Source of the DNA: CAZUMW01 sp964621615
Lineage (GTDB): Bacteria > Desulfobacterota > WTBG01 > CAIYCZ01 > CAIRTM01
DNA length: 57,692 bases
Direction: 5' to 3'
NCBI GenBank assembly: GCA_964621615.1
Contig: CAZUMW010000030.1
Location: forward strand, 1 to 57,692
The notes below the pieces were generated by a model. The model was not told where the DNA came from and searched no databases. It was given only the letters and a program-made list of their open reading frames with translations. The position numbers and the translations under genes were made by a program. This document shows positions 8,649 to 18,581 of the stretch, in pieces (position 1 is the stretch's first letter; each line of letters opens with the position of its first letter).

Positions 8649-9878
8649 ATGTATCTGAGCCTGGCATGGCGGAATATATGGCGCAACAGCGGCAGGACGA
8701 CAGCGATTCTGCTTGCAATCGTTATCGGCGTGTGGAGCATGATCGTGCTTGGCGCGTTTGCGCAGGGCATGCTGGAAAGCATCATACATAACGGGGTGTC
8801 TACGCTTACCGGCCATATTCAGATTCACCGGAGCGGGTATCGTGCGGACCCGGTGGTTGCACACAGCATCCGCGATACAGAAGCGGTTGAAAATGCGCTG
8901 CAAAGCTGCCTGCCTGACGGTGCAGTGTGGACCTCCCGGGTCAAGGTGACGGCGGTTGCAAACAATGCACGGCACACCTCAGGCGTGACGCTGGTGGGGA
9001 TCGAGCCTGAGCGGGAGGAACGGGTTTCCTTTATCGGCAGCGATGCGGTTGAGGGCATCTATCTCGATCCTGATGATGAGTACGGCATACTGGTCGGAAA
9101 AGAGCTTGCAGAAACCATGGAGACCGGCGCGGGCAAAAAGCTTGTTCTGATGTCACAGGACACCTCGGGAGAAATTGCCTCACGCGCCTTCCGCATTGCC
9201 GGCCTGTTTGAGGCTGAAATGCAGGCGACGGAAAAGCAGTATGCTTTTATCACAAAAAAGGCGGCTCAGGATATGCTCGGCCTTGAACGCTCGGTTTCTG
9301 AGGTATGCGTGCTGCTGCCTGACCGCGCAGCGGTTGACCGTGTTGCCGGCCGCCTGCGTGACCGTCTTTCTGCAGATACCTTTGCAGTATACACATGGAA
9401 AGAGCTGCTGCCGCTGGTGCGGGGCTATCTTGCCGTGTTTGAGGGGTACCTGTATCTGATGTATGTTGTGGTGTTTATCGCTATGGGCTTCGGTATTGTG
9501 AATACCATTCTCATGGCGGTCATGGAGCGGATGCGGGAGTTCGGCCTTCTGCAGGCACTCGGCATGAAACCCGTTGCAATTATTAAAGAAGTTGTTCTTG
9601 AAGCCTGCATGCTGCTCATAATCGGTATGTGTATCGGCAATGGTATCGGCTGCATTACCGGCGCTGTTCTTTCGGGAATTGGAATCGACCTTTCAGCTTT
9701 TGCGCAGGGCTCCGAATATGTCGGGATGTCGCGCGTCATCTATCCGCAGCTGCGGGTGCAGGATGTTGCGGCTGCGAACCTGGTGGTGTTTGTCCTCGGT
9801 GTTGCAGTGAGCCTGTATCCGGCATTGAAAGCCGCGCGGTTCCATCCGGTGGAGACGCTGACGCGCACCCAGGGGTAA
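8649..9878 (+). CDS. ABC transporter permease, FtsX/LolCE-like (second copy)
   Basis: A 409-residue paralogue of the preceding permease with the same 1+3 helix layout. It starts 'MYLSLAWRNIWRNSGR', like the 'MAWRNIWRNTRR' start of its neighbour, and carries 'MERMREFGLLQALGMKP' as the coupling segment. The two probably form a LolC/LolE-type heterodimer. The 153-base spacer before it holds no recognisable gene, and no strong ribosome site is visible, so translation may depend on upstream expression. Confidence 0.85.
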   Translation: MYLSLAWRNIWRNSGRTTAILLAIVIGVWSMIVLGAFAQGMLESIIHNGVSTLTGHIQIHRSGYRADPVVAHSIRDTEAVENALQSCLPDGAVWTSRVKVTAVANNARHTSGVTLVGIEPEREERVSFIGSDAVEGIYLDPDDEYGILVGKELAETMETGAGKKLVLMSQDTSGEIASRAFRIAGLFEAEMQATEKQYAFITKKAAQDMLGLERSVSEVCVLLPDRAAVDRVAGRLRDRLSADTFAVYTWKELLPLVRGYLAVFEGYLYLMYVVVFIAMGFGIVNTILMAVMERMREFGLLQALGMKPVAIIKEVVLEACMLLIIGMCIGNGIGCITGAVLSGIGIDLSAFAQGSEYVGMSRVIYPQLRVQDVAAANLVVFVLGVAVSLYPALKAARFHPVETLTRTQG

Positions 9879-9912
9879 ACAGAGATGGCCGTTTTATAAA
9901 CGATGTGGATGT

Positions 9913-9994
9913 AAAATCCCTCCCGGCCTCCCTTTGCAAAGAGAGGAGAACTGCTTTTTCGCCTCTTTTGAAAATAGGGGTCAGGGGAGATTTT
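9913..9994. repeat. REP-like imperfect palindromic intergenic element
   Basis: The edges AAAATCCCTCCC (9913-9924) and GGGGAGATTTTT (9984-9995) are imperfect inverted copies enclosing two purine/pyrimidine-rich stretches. Its left edge resembles the palindrome at 19433-19469 (shared AATCCCYC...GGCCT core). This suggests a dispersed REP-like family; only these two places were found by eye. Confidence 0.4.
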
Positions 9995-10072
9995 TAAGTG
10001 AGTCGTCAATTGTAGCTTCGGATGTGACATAGGTACATGTAACGATATCAGCACCACAGGAGAACGGCAATT

Positions 10073-10762
10073 ATGAATATCGTAGAGGGACGTGAGCTTA
10101 CCAAAACGTACCGCACCGGCGAGGTCGCCATAACCGCGCTCAATGGTGTGACGATCGCTATAGACCGGGGCGAGTTTGCTGCTCTTGCAGGTCCCTCGGG
10201 ATCGGGGAAAACAACGCTGCTCAATATGCTTGGCGGGCTCGATATGCCCGATGCCGGTACAGTTGTGGTTGAGGGCAGCAATCTGCAGAGCATGAGCAGC
10301 ACCCGGCGGGCGGAGCTCCGGCTGCGAAGGGTTGGTTTCGTGTTTCAGTCATACAACCTTATTCCGGTGCTGTCGGCACTTGAGAATGTAGAGTTTGTCA
10401 TGCTGCTGCAGGGCGTGCCCGCTGAAGAGCGCAGGAAGCGGGCTGCTGCGATTCTCGATGAAGTCGGACTTTCAGGGAGCTGTGGCCGCCGCCCTGCTGA
10501 GCTCTCCGGCGGGCAGCAGCAGCGGGTTGCTGTGGCGCGCGCAATCGTTTCAGGGCCGTCAATCGTACTTGCGGATGAGCCGACCGCTAATCTTGATTCT
10601 AACACCGGCAAAGGGCTGCTTGAAATGATGAAGCGCATGAACGAGGAGCACAACGTGACATTTATTTTTTCAACACACGACGCTCTGGTTATGGACTATG
10701 CCCGCCGCCTGATTCATATCCGGGACGGCCGCCTGACCGATGATGAAACACGTTCTCAGTGA
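10073..10762 (+). CDS. ABC transporter ATP-binding protein, LolD/MacB-like
   Basis: A 229-residue ATPase starting at 10073 with AGGAG about ten bases upstream. Walker A is GPSGSGKTT (about 41-49), the signature is 'LSGGQQQRVAVARAI', and Walker B with the catalytic Glu is 'IVLADEPT'. Length and motifs fit the LolD/MacB/FtsE subfamily, which works with FtsX-type permeases such as the two genes upstream. Its stop overlaps the start of the beta-barrel gene by four bases, tying that gene to the system. Confidence 0.9.
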   Translation: MNIVEGRELTKTYRTGEVAITALNGVTIAIDRGEFAALAGPSGSGKTTLLNMLGGLDMPDAGTVVVEGSNLQSMSSTRRAELRLRRVGFVFQSYNLIPVLSALENVEFVMLLQGVPAEERRKRAAAILDEVGLSGSCGRRPAELSGGQQQRVAVARAIVSGPSIVLADEPTANLDSNTGKGLLEMMKRMNEEHNVTFIFSTHDALVMDYARRLIHIRDGRLTDDETRSQ

Positions 10763-12126
10763 TGCGTTTGCGGATGCAAAATTTTCAGGTGTATCTATTT
10801 AAGACCCCGGCATATGGTGGAATTACTTCCGTATTCAATTTTTTTGTGCTCACTGTTTTGTTAGCTTCCTGCTGTTTTTTATGCCCGAACGAGTCAGCTG
10901 CAGCAGCATGGGAAGGCAGCGACCACGCGGTGGGAGGCCATCTGAAATTGCGCGGCTCGACCTCATGGCCGGAAAGCGGATCCCTTTACGGGCTGCAGGG
11001 GCTTGGCCCGTATTATGACGGATCGGTCGAATTCCGGCTCACCGGCAGGTATTATGTGCGCGGTGATATCTATGTAGACCTGCACTATGAGTCGATATTT
11101 GCCGGCGGCGATACCCGCCGGCTTCAGCACCGTATCGGGCGGTATGCTCAGGACGTTCCGGCGCTGCTCGGCGCAATTCCCGACGACCGCGGCCGGCTGT
11201 TTGATTTTACTGACTCGCTTGATACAAGCAGAAGCGCTGTGTGGTACCACCGCATCGACCGGTTCGTTCTGACGCTGCTGCCCTCATGGGGCGCAATCCG
11301 TATCGGGCGTCAGGCGCTTACCTGGGGAAACGGCCTGATATTCAACAGCATGGATCTTTTTAATCCGTTCCGCCCGACCGATATCGAGCGGGAGTATAAA
11401 ATAGGCGATGATATGGCGCTTGTGCAGTTTTATGCTGGTGGCACCGATTTCCAGATCCTGTTTGTGCCGCGCCGCGACAGAAAATCACACAAACTCGAAT
11501 TGGGCCGGTCATCTCTGGCCATCAAAATGCACGGGGCCGCCGGCGTCTATGAATGGGATCTGCTTATCGCCGGCCATTATAAAGATGTGCTTCTGGGGAC
11601 AGGGGTCGTGGGCTACCTGGGCAGTGCGGCCTGGCGCGTTGATACCGTGCTGACGCTTCTGGGAGACGACGACCGGCGCAAGGACGCGTTCTTGTCGCTT
11701 ACAGCGAACATTGACTATTCCTGGGTGCTGTGGGAGCGAAACATGTACGGGTTTGTTGAGCTCTATGTGAACACGCTTCCCTCGGGCGGCTACCGGGAAG
11801 CGCTTGAGGAGCCAGCCGTTGCCGACCGGCTGGCGCGCGGGGGGCTGTTTACGCTCGGAGAGCTCTATATGAGCGGGCACCTCCGGGTGGAAGTGCACCC
11901 GCTCGTCAATATTCTTGCTACGCTTATTGTTAATGTGGAGGATCCCTCAGGGATTGTACAGCCCCGGATTGTCTGGGAGATTACCCGAAGCGTGCGTTTT
12001 ACAGCGGGCGCCAGTCTGTATTTCGGGGAGCCGGGCTCTGAGTACGGCGGATTCAGGCTGTCCGAGACGAATATCAGGCTTTCCCCCGCCTCCGGCGCAT
12101 TTGCGTGGATCAATTATTACTTTTAG
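10759..12126 (+). CDS. Putative outer-membrane beta-barrel protein linked to the ABC operon
   Basis: A 455-residue protein starting with overlapping GTG 10759 / ATG 10762. A hydrophobic segment near residues 25-45 ending around ESAAAA looks like a signal peptide. The mature part alternates polar and aromatic residues and ends in WINYYF, with the terminal Phe typical of barrels inserted by the BAM complex. It shows 'IRIGRQALTWGNGLIFNSMD', seen in several uncharacterised porin-like families. I do not recognise a specific family. Overlap with the ATPase gene suggests it is the outer-membrane partner or cargo of the LolA/LolCDE-like system. Confidence 0.65.
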   Translation: MMRLRMQNFQVYLFKTPAYGGITSVFNFFVLTVLLASCCFLCPNESAAAAWEGSDHAVGGHLKLRGSTSWPESGSLYGLQGLGPYYDGSVEFRLTGRYYVRGDIYVDLHYESIFAGGDTRRLQHRIGRYAQDVPALLGAIPDDRGRLFDFTDSLDTSRSAVWYHRIDRFVLTLLPSWGAIRIGRQALTWGNGLIFNSMDLFNPFRPTDIEREYKIGDDMALVQFYAGGTDFQILFVPRRDRKSHKLELGRSSLAIKMHGAAGVYEWDLLIAGHYKDVLLGTGVVGYLGSAAWRVDTVLTLLGDDDRRKDAFLSLTANIDYSWVLWERNMYGFVELYVNTLPSGGYREALEEPAVADRLARGGLFTLGELYMSGHLRVEVHPLVNILATLIVNVEDPSGIVQPRIVWEITRSVRFTAGASLYFGEPGSEYGGFRLSETNIRLSPASGAFAWINYYF

Positions 12127-12280
12127 ATATACGCTGTGCTTTCACGCAGCATTCAGCTCATCGCAGGAACGGCATAGCTTTAAATGCAAAAGCATCCTGG
12201 ATGCGCTCCAGATGATTTTCCATGACATCAATTGAGCCTCCCGCCGTTTTTTGGTTAAGAAACGCTTTTGCACGGGAAAG

Positions 12281-12319
12281 ATTAACGGGAAATTAATACA
12301 TCGTTAATTGGTTCGTTAA
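12281..12319 (+). promoter_or_regulatory. Candidate operator in the 319-base gap before the TRAP operon
   Basis: The gap 12127-12445 has no gene. It holds the perfect inverted repeat ATTAACG (12281-12287) / CGTTAAT (12302-12308) with a 14-base spacer. A further CGTTAA at 12314-12319 is exactly 12 bases after the one at 12302. This looks like a regulator site upstream of the TatT-DctP-DctQM operon; no convincing -35/-10 pair was found. Confidence 0.35.
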
Positions 12320-12445
12320 CCCTGCTGTATACAGTAAAACCACATGATCTGTAAAAAATCTGGACTGCGAAGCAGCTACGCGATATAGTACGACATTAAT
12401 GCCCGGCCACCTATTATATGTAAACGATAGCAGGAACCTGACTAC

Positions 12446-13396
12446 ATGATTCAAATACCGGCACTAAAAGCCGCTGCAGTGGCCGTGTTTGCGGTATGGC
12501 TGTCTGCGGCGCTTATGAGTGCCGGCGGCTGCACCCTGCGGCAGAAAGCCATCGGCTCTATTGCAGGGACTCTCGGCCGCGGCGCGCAAACAGCGTTCTC
12601 CACAGAGGGAGACCTTGAGCTCGTCAGGCAGGCGCTTCCAGGCAGCTTGAAGACAATGGAGATTCTGCGTGCAGAGTCTCCTGACAATTCCGGCCTGTGC
12701 CTCAGCCTGGCCAGGGGCTATATGCTGTATGCGCATGCGTGTATAGAATTGGAGGCGGCCCGGGAAAAGCACCGCGATGTCACAGCATACCGCCGCCTGC
12801 GCTGCCGGGCGCGCAAGTTTTACTTAAGAGCATATCAGTATGCACGGGAAGCGCTGCTGCTCAGCGGCGACATGTGTGCGCGGCTGTATGATAAGGATCC
12901 TGAAAAAGCAGTAGCGGATATAACGGATACCGGCAGCGTACCCTTTCTGTACTGGGCTGGAGCCGCCCTCGCAAAATGGATTTCACTTGACAAAACCGAC
13001 CCTGGCGCTCTTGTACGGCTCGAGGAGGTCAATGCACTCATGCAGCATGCCTACATGCTTCAGCCCGATTTCGATCATGGCGCCCTTCATGAATTTTTTA
13101 TCGCCTGGAGGGGCGGCAGCCGCATGAGCGATGCCGACCGGGACAGGGCTGAGTATCATTTTGAACGGGCGCGCGCGCTTTCAGGGGACGAAAAACTCTC
13201 ACCGCTGCTGACATATGTCGAATCAGTGAGCATTCCGCAGCAAAACCGCAGCGAATTTAACCGCTATATACATCGTATTCTCAGCTTTGACCTTGACTCG
13301 TATCCTCAGCACCGGCTTGCCAACAGAATCGCCCAGGAAAAAGCGCGCTATTTAAAAGAACACAGTGATGACCTCTTTTTAGGAGATGCGCCATGA
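12446..13396 (+). CDS. TRAP transporter TatT component lipoprotein
   Basis: A 316-residue lipoprotein with lipobox SAGGC at the end of the signal peptide (Cys near residue 29). It matches the TatT family known from Treponema: an all-helical, TPR-like protein that trimerises and binds the TRAP substrate-binding protein. Visible features are 'LCLSLARGYMLYAHACIE', 'GSVPFLYWAGAALAKWI' and 'HGALHEFF'. It overlaps the DctP gene by four bases (ATGA), and the order T-P-QM is the expected one for TatT systems. The ligand is unknown, though family work suggests hydrophobic molecules. Confidence 0.86.
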   Translation: MIQIPALKAAAVAVFAVWLSAALMSAGGCTLRQKAIGSIAGTLGRGAQTAFSTEGDLELVRQALPGSLKTMEILRAESPDNSGLCLSLARGYMLYAHACIELEAAREKHRDVTAYRRLRCRARKFYLRAYQYAREALLLSGDMCARLYDKDPEKAVADITDTGSVPFLYWAGAALAKWISLDKTDPGALVRLEEVNALMQHAYMLQPDFDHGALHEFFIAWRGGSRMSDADRDRAEYHFERARALSGDEKLSPLLTYVESVSIPQQNRSEFNRYIHRILSFDLDSYPQHRLANRIAQEKARYLKEHSDDLFLGDAP

Positions 13397-14460
13397 ATAA
13401 TCATATACCCGTGCGAAGGGTGCTTATTGCAGCGTTCATTTTTTTATTTTTCTGCCTGGCAGCACACGGAGCGTATGCGGGACAGAGCCCGGTGCTTATA
13501 AAGCTTGCCACGCTTGCGCCCGAAGGGACCGTTTTTCATGATGCGCTTTTGCAATTAGCACAGGAATGGGAGCGCCTGTCTGAGGGTACCGTGAAGCTCC
13601 GGATTTACCCCGGGGGCGTCTCCGGCAATGAATATGACATGGTGCGCAAGCTGCGCATCGGGCAGATACAGGCTGCCGTGCTTTCATCAATCGGAACCAT
13701 GCTGATTGATCCGTCATATACGGTGCTGCAGGTCCCCGGAATGATTTCCTCATACGATCAGCTCGACTACTGCCGGAAAAAGCTGGCGCCCGTTTTTGAA
13801 AAGCGGTTTTCCGGGAAGGGGTACACGATTGTCAATTACGGCGATGCAGGCCATATTTATTTTTTTGTTAATGAAAACGTACGCACTATAGAAAAGCTGC
13901 AGCAGAAAAAAATATGCACCTTTACAGGCGATCGCACCAGCAAGACCATATGGGCACAGGCAGGTTTTAAAACAGTCGACATTTCCATGAACGAGCTGCT
14001 CACCTCGCTGCAGACAGGGCTTGCCGACGGGTTTATCAATTCCCCCATTCTGGCGCTGTCCTATCAGCTGTTCGGCAAAGCCTCCTATATGATCGATGTC
14101 AGCTACGGGATCGCTGTGGCATGCACCATTGTGCGCAGGGATGTCTGGGAGTCGATTGATGCCGGACTTCGGCAAAAGCTTATGCAGTCTGCCGAGCGTA
14201 TTGCAGGAAGCTTCCAGGGCCGCATTCGCGCTCTCGATCAGCGGGCGATACAGGTTATGACCGAACACGGCCTGCAGGTGATTTCAGTTTCGCCGGACAA
14301 CAAAAGCGCCTGGCTCAGGCCGCTTCAGGATATGTATCCCAAAATACGCGGCGGCATCATCCCGGAGGATGTTTTTGACCGGGCTCTTGAGCTTAAGCGG
14401 CAGTACCGTTCCGCAAGCAAAAAAACAGCAATGTCCATCGATTCCACAACTGCCGAGTAA
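13393..14460 (+). CDS. TRAP transporter substrate-binding protein, DctP family
   Basis: A 355-residue periplasmic binding protein with a signal peptide ending near AYAG. The mature start 'VLIKLATLAPEGTVFHDALL' and 'YPGGVSGNEYDMVRKLRIGQIQAAVLSS' are DctP hallmarks, and 'GLADGFINSPILAL' marks the hinge region. It lies between the TatT and DctQM genes. Association with TatT places it in the TatP-like branch, with cavities for larger or hydrophobic ligands; the substrate cannot be read from sequence. Confidence 0.9.
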   Translation: MNNHIPVRRVLIAAFIFLFFCLAAHGAYAGQSPVLIKLATLAPEGTVFHDALLQLAQEWERLSEGTVKLRIYPGGVSGNEYDMVRKLRIGQIQAAVLSSIGTMLIDPSYTVLQVPGMISSYDQLDYCRKKLAPVFEKRFSGKGYTIVNYGDAGHIYFFVNENVRTIEKLQQKKICTFTGDRTSKTIWAQAGFKTVDISMNELLTSLQTGLADGFINSPILALSYQLFGKASYMIDVSYGIAVACTIVRRDVWESIDAGLRQKLMQSAERIAGSFQGRIRALDQRAIQVMTEHGLQVISVSPDNKSAWLRPLQDMYPKIRGGIIPEDVFDRALELKRQYRSASKKTAMSIDSTTAE

Positions 14461-14466
14461 CTATTG

Positions 14467-16287
14467 ATGGGGCTTTCCGCCATACAGAAGGCCTTTCGCA
14501 TAAGCGATCGATTATGGTCGTCTGCAGAGGAATATGCCGCTGCAGCAGTCATGGGCTGCATGGTGCTTTTGCCGATTATTGATGCCGCCTTCCGGAAAGC
14601 CTGCAATTATTCCCTGCCGGGTATCGATTCCTATGTAAGCCATGCGACGCTATGGATCGCCTTTATCGGCGCATCGCTTGCGGCACGTAATGACAGCCAC
14701 CTGCGCCTGTCAACCGGCAGGCGTGCCGGCTCAGGATCCTTTGTTTATGCGGCGCGGGTATTTTATTATGCGGCGTCAGCAGCAGTCGCTATCGTGTTTG
14801 CTGCTGCCGCTGCTCAGTTGGTCGCTGTTGAGCTGAGCGCACCGTTCTGTGTCGCGCCCTTTCTGCCGACCTGGGCTGCTCAGATTCCCATGCCGGTTTT
14901 TATGGGAATCATAGCGATTCGCTTTATCACAAAAGCCCCGACAGGAGTGAGCGGCCGCTTTGCTATTGCCGGCGCAGCGGCTCTGGTGCTGCTGTCGGTG
15001 CTGGTTCCGGTTGAGTCGCGGCATCTGCTGGTGCTGCCGGGTCTTGGCGCTCTGGTCATAGCGGTGGCGTTCGGCGCACCGCTTTTTGTCGGGCTGGGCG
15101 GGGCTGCCCTTTTCCTGTTTTTTCAAAACGGCATCCCGCTTTCAGCGGTTCCCTCGGAGGTATACCGCATTGTATCCTCTCCGGTGCTTCCGACAATTCC
15201 CCTGTTTACCCTTGCCGGCTATGTGCTCGCCCGCGGCGGCGCCTCCCAGCGCCTGGTGCATCTGTTCCGGGCACTGTTCGGCTGGCTTCCCGGCGGCGTC
15301 GCAATTGCCGCGGTGATTGTCTGTGCGTTTTTCACCACGTTTACCGGTGCGTCAAGCGTAACCATTATCGCGCTCGGCGGCCTTCTGTACCCGGTGCTGG
15401 TAAGCGAGCGCTACCCGGAGCGCTTTTCTCTGGGGCTTATAACCGCTTCCGGCTCTGTCGGCATCCTTTTTCCGCCGGCGCTGCCCATCATTTTATACGG
15501 GGTGATCGCTGCAACGCCGATTAATAAACTGTTTCTTGCCGGCATCGCTCCCGGCATGGCGCTGGTTATTTTGATGTCGCTGTACGGAGTGTATATATAC
15601 AGAAAAAGCGGTTCGGCAGTAGAGCGATTCAGCTTTGACGAAATAATAAAAGCTGTTTCTGCAGCAAAATGGGATCTTCTGATCCCGGCAATCATTATTG
15701 TGGGTATTTTCGGAGGGCTTACGACAATCGTTGAGGCCGCTGCGCTTACCGCTCTGTATGCTGTTGTGCTTGAATGCGTGATACACCGCCGGTCGGGTCT
15801 GGCAGGCGGGCTTTACGATGCAGTGGTCGAATGCAGCAGGCTTGTCGGGGGGGTGCTCATTATTCTGGGATGCGCGTTCGGCCTGACAAACTACCTGATT
15901 GATGCGCAGGTGCCTTCAGCGCTTTTTGACTGGATGCAGCGCAGCGTTTCATCCCCGGTGGTTTTTCTATTGCTGCTCAACCTGTGTCTTGTTGTGGTGG
16001 GATGCATGATGGATATATTCAGCGCGCTGGTGGTTGTCGTGCCGATTGTGCTGCCTATTGCAACGTCCTATGGTATCGATCCGGTGCATCTCGGCATTAT
16101 ATTCCTTGTCAATCTTGAGCTTGGCTATCTTACCCCGCCCGTCGGGCTGAACCTGTTTTTTTCCGCGTACCGGTTCAACAAGCCCCTGCCTGAAGTATAT
16201 CAGACTGTCTGGCCCTTTCTCTTTATGCGCCTGATCATTGTGGGCATTGTGACGTATATTCCCTCCTTTTCGCGCATGTTTATATAG
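14467..16287 (+). CDS. TRAP transporter fused small and large permease (DctQM)
   Basis: About 606 residues. The N-terminal ~165 residues have four hydrophobic helices as in DctQ, including 'YVSHATLWIAFIGASLAARN'. The rest is the large DctM subunit with many helices and the hallmark stretches 'TGASSVTIIALGGLLYPVL' and 'ASGSVGILFPPALPIILYG'. The start is ATG 14467; an in-frame TTG at 14464 is also possible. It closes the TatT-DctP-DctQM operon. The complex imports its ligand by ion symport in the inner membrane. Confidence 0.9.
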   Translation: MGLSAIQKAFRISDRLWSSAEEYAAAAVMGCMVLLPIIDAAFRKACNYSLPGIDSYVSHATLWIAFIGASLAARNDSHLRLSTGRRAGSGSFVYAARVFYYAASAAVAIVFAAAAAQLVAVELSAPFCVAPFLPTWAAQIPMPVFMGIIAIRFITKAPTGVSGRFAIAGAAALVLLSVLVPVESRHLLVLPGLGALVIAVAFGAPLFVGLGGAALFLFFQNGIPLSAVPSEVYRIVSSPVLPTIPLFTLAGYVLARGGASQRLVHLFRALFGWLPGGVAIAAVIVCAFFTTFTGASSVTIIALGGLLYPVLVSERYPERFSLGLITASGSVGILFPPALPIILYGVIAATPINKLFLAGIAPGMALVILMSLYGVYIYRKSGSAVERFSFDEIIKAVSAAKWDLLIPAIIIVGIFGGLTTIVEAAALTALYAVVLECVIHRRSGLAGGLYDAVVECSRLVGGVLIILGCAFGLTNYLIDAQVPSALFDWMQRSVSSPVVFLLLLNLCLVVVGCMMDIFSALVVVVPIVLPIATSYGIDPVHLGIIFLVNLELGYLTPPVGLNLFFSAYRFNKPLPEVYQTVWPFLFMRLIIVGIVTYIPSFSRMFI

Positions 16288-16357
16288 CGCTGTGCCCGGG
16301 CATCAGGGGTTGAAGGGCATGCCTCCGGCAGGCGATATTGGAATTCACGCTGAGGCT

Positions 16358-18340
16358 TCAGCTCTGGCCTGCCTTGAATATTGTTTCAGCAAACACCAGA
16401 AGCTCGGGAAGGCCAACCGCAATGACCGAATCACCGGGCTCGAGCTTTTGATCCGCATCGGGAAGCGATACCTTCTCCCCGTCTTTGATGATGGCAAATA
16501 TGGTAATGCCGTACTCTTTTCGCAGATTCAGCTCGGCAAGGCTTTTGCCGGCTGCGCCGGATTCTTTTTCAACGCGCATGATGCGTATGTCGATGTCTGA
16601 CAGCAGTGCGACAAAGTCGTGTATTTTTTTGTAATCTGCTGAATCGGAGCGTATCATGTGATAGCCGTTGGAGCGTATCCTTTCGACAAGCGACTCAATG
16701 TCGGAGTGCGGAACAAAATATCTGCGAAGCACGCGGGTAAAAATTTCTATAGAGGTTTCATATTCTTCGGCTATCACCTCATTCGCCCCGAGCCGGTACA
16801 AGGGGGCAAGATCCGCAAAATAGCGGCTGCGAACGATGATATAGATGTTAGGGTTAATCGTGCGTATTTCCTCGACGATACGGCGGGTTGCTACCGGATC
16901 GCCGATGGTGACAACCGCCGCATGGGCTTCTGTAACCCCTGCATGGTCAAGCAGGGTGCTGCTGGTTGCGTCACCATGGTATATGAGCTTGCCGGACGAT
17001 TTTTGCGCCCGTGTTGTTTCTGGATTTGCCTCTATGATGACGTGGGGAATACCGCATGCCTGCGAAGCCTCGGCTACGTGACGGCCGCCAAGGCCGTATC
17101 CGATAATTATCAGATGCTCGCAGAGCGGTGCTTTCGGGGAATTGGTCAGCCCACGGTGTTTCAGCATGGAGGGAAACGGGAGCTTTACAAGCGCATCGGC
17201 TATTCCCGACGCCCATTGGATAAGAAACGGGGTGACTATCATTGAGAGGATAGACATCCCCAGGAACAGCTGAAAAAGGTTCGTGTCTATTAACCCGGCG
17301 GCTCGTCCGGAATCGGCCAGAATAAAGCTGAATTCACCCACCTGTGCCAGAGACAGGCCGGTGAGCAGGGAGGCCCGCAGGGGCAGGGCGATCAGTATGC
17401 CCGCACAGGCGGCAAAGAAAAATTTACCGCCGATAATAAGAGCGGTACCTGCCAGGATGAGAGCGGGATTCTCGGCGATGACGTTCAGATCGAGCAGCAT
17501 GCCGATCGACACGAAAAAAAAGCTGATAAAAATATCCCGAAGCGGATGAATTCTCCCCAGCGCCCGAAGCCCGTACTGGGATGAGGAGAGTATAAGACCT
17601 GCAAGAAAGGCTCCCAGGGCGAGAGAAAGCCCTATGCTGTAGGTCACGAATGCGATTCCGAACCCAATGGCGATAACGGTGAACAGGAAAAGTTCAGAGT
17701 CACGGGTTTTTGCCACCTGATGAAGAATTTCGGGCAATATCCAGCGTGCGCACACAATAACCGCTGCAAGGCACGCGACAGCTTTGATGAGAAAGGGAGC
17801 CATTGCAGATAGGCTGAGCGAAACGGTTCCTGCAAGCAGCGGCACAAAGAGCATAAACGGAACGACAAGCAGATCCTGAAATATAAGAATGGCAAGTGTT
17901 GTTTTTCCATGCGGCAGGTCGATTTCACCGCGCTTTTGAAGCGTTTTCAGCACAATTGCCGTACTGCTGAGCGCAATTAAAAGCCCCAGGAATACGGCGC
18001 GGTCTGCGGGCATTCCGCTGTACAGCATAAGGGCTGCCGTTACGCAGAATGTGCCGCCGACCTGCGTTAGCCCGCCCACAATAAGCGTTTTGCGGATTTT
18101 CAAGAGGTTCGGGAGGCTGAATTCGATGCCGATTGTAAACAGAAGCAGCACTACACCAATTTCAGCCATTGTTTCAACAGCTTCAACAGAGTGAACCATA
18201 GAAAGCCCGTACGGGCCGACAAGAAGCCCGGCAAGAAGAAAACCTACAATGGTCGGAATCCGGATGCGGTTGCAGATAAACAGGGAAACCGTGGACAGGC
18301 AGACAATGCTGACAACGTCGGTAATGAATCGGTGTTCCAT
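16358..18340 (-). CDS. CPA2-type cation:proton antiporter with TrkA-N and TrkA-C domains
   Basis: A 660-residue Kef/CPA2 family protein. The first ~385 residues form about 12 membrane helices, with 'GFLLAGLLVGPYGL' near the start and 'LALGAFLAGLILSSSQY' later. A RCK/TrkA-N nucleotide-binding domain follows ('HLIIIGYGLGGRHVAEAS', about 405-520), then a TrkA-C domain at the end ('SLAELNLRKEYGITIFAI'). Family members exchange K+ or Na+ for H+ under nucleotide or glutathione control. The gene stands alone, convergent with the TRAP operon. Confidence 0.9.
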   Translation of the reverse strand: MEHRFITDVVSIVCLSTVSLFICNRIRIPTIVGFLLAGLLVGPYGLSMVHSVEAVETMAEIGVVLLLFTIGIEFSLPNLLKIRKTLIVGGLTQVGGTFCVTAALMLYSGMPADRAVFLGLLIALSSTAIVLKTLQKRGEIDLPHGKTTLAILIFQDLLVVPFMLFVPLLAGTVSLSLSAMAPFLIKAVACLAAVIVCARWILPEILHQVAKTRDSELFLFTVIAIGFGIAFVTYSIGLSLALGAFLAGLILSSSQYGLRALGRIHPLRDIFISFFFVSIGMLLDLNVIAENPALILAGTALIIGGKFFFAACAGILIALPLRASLLTGLSLAQVGEFSFILADSGRAAGLIDTNLFQLFLGMSILSMIVTPFLIQWASGIADALVKLPFPSMLKHRGLTNSPKAPLCEHLIIIGYGLGGRHVAEASQACGIPHVIIEANPETTRAQKSSGKLIYHGDATSSTLLDHAGVTEAHAAVVTIGDPVATRRIVEEIRTINPNIYIIVRSRYFADLAPLYRLGANEVIAEEYETSIEIFTRVLRRYFVPHSDIESLVERIRSNGYHMIRSDSADYKKIHDFVALLSDIDIRIMRVEKESGAAGKSLAELNLRKEYGITIFAIIKDGEKVSLPDADQKLEPGDSVIAVGLPELLVFAETIFKAGQS

Positions 18341-18581
18341 AGGCGCTCCAGGTGCCCGGCGGTTATAAAAAGGGTTGTATTTTTAAGCCTTATTTAAACA
18401 CAGGGGCAGGGATTTTCCAACCGGAATTGGGGGAATGGTCTGAGATTTTACCTCCGGTTTGCAAAAAGTTTTCTATTTTCTTTACACTTTTAATGAAATT
18501 CCTTATACGTATACTATGTATCTTTGTAACAGCACATTAATTTGATCCGCAGTATCTCACTGCCAGCGCTCGTTAAGCATC

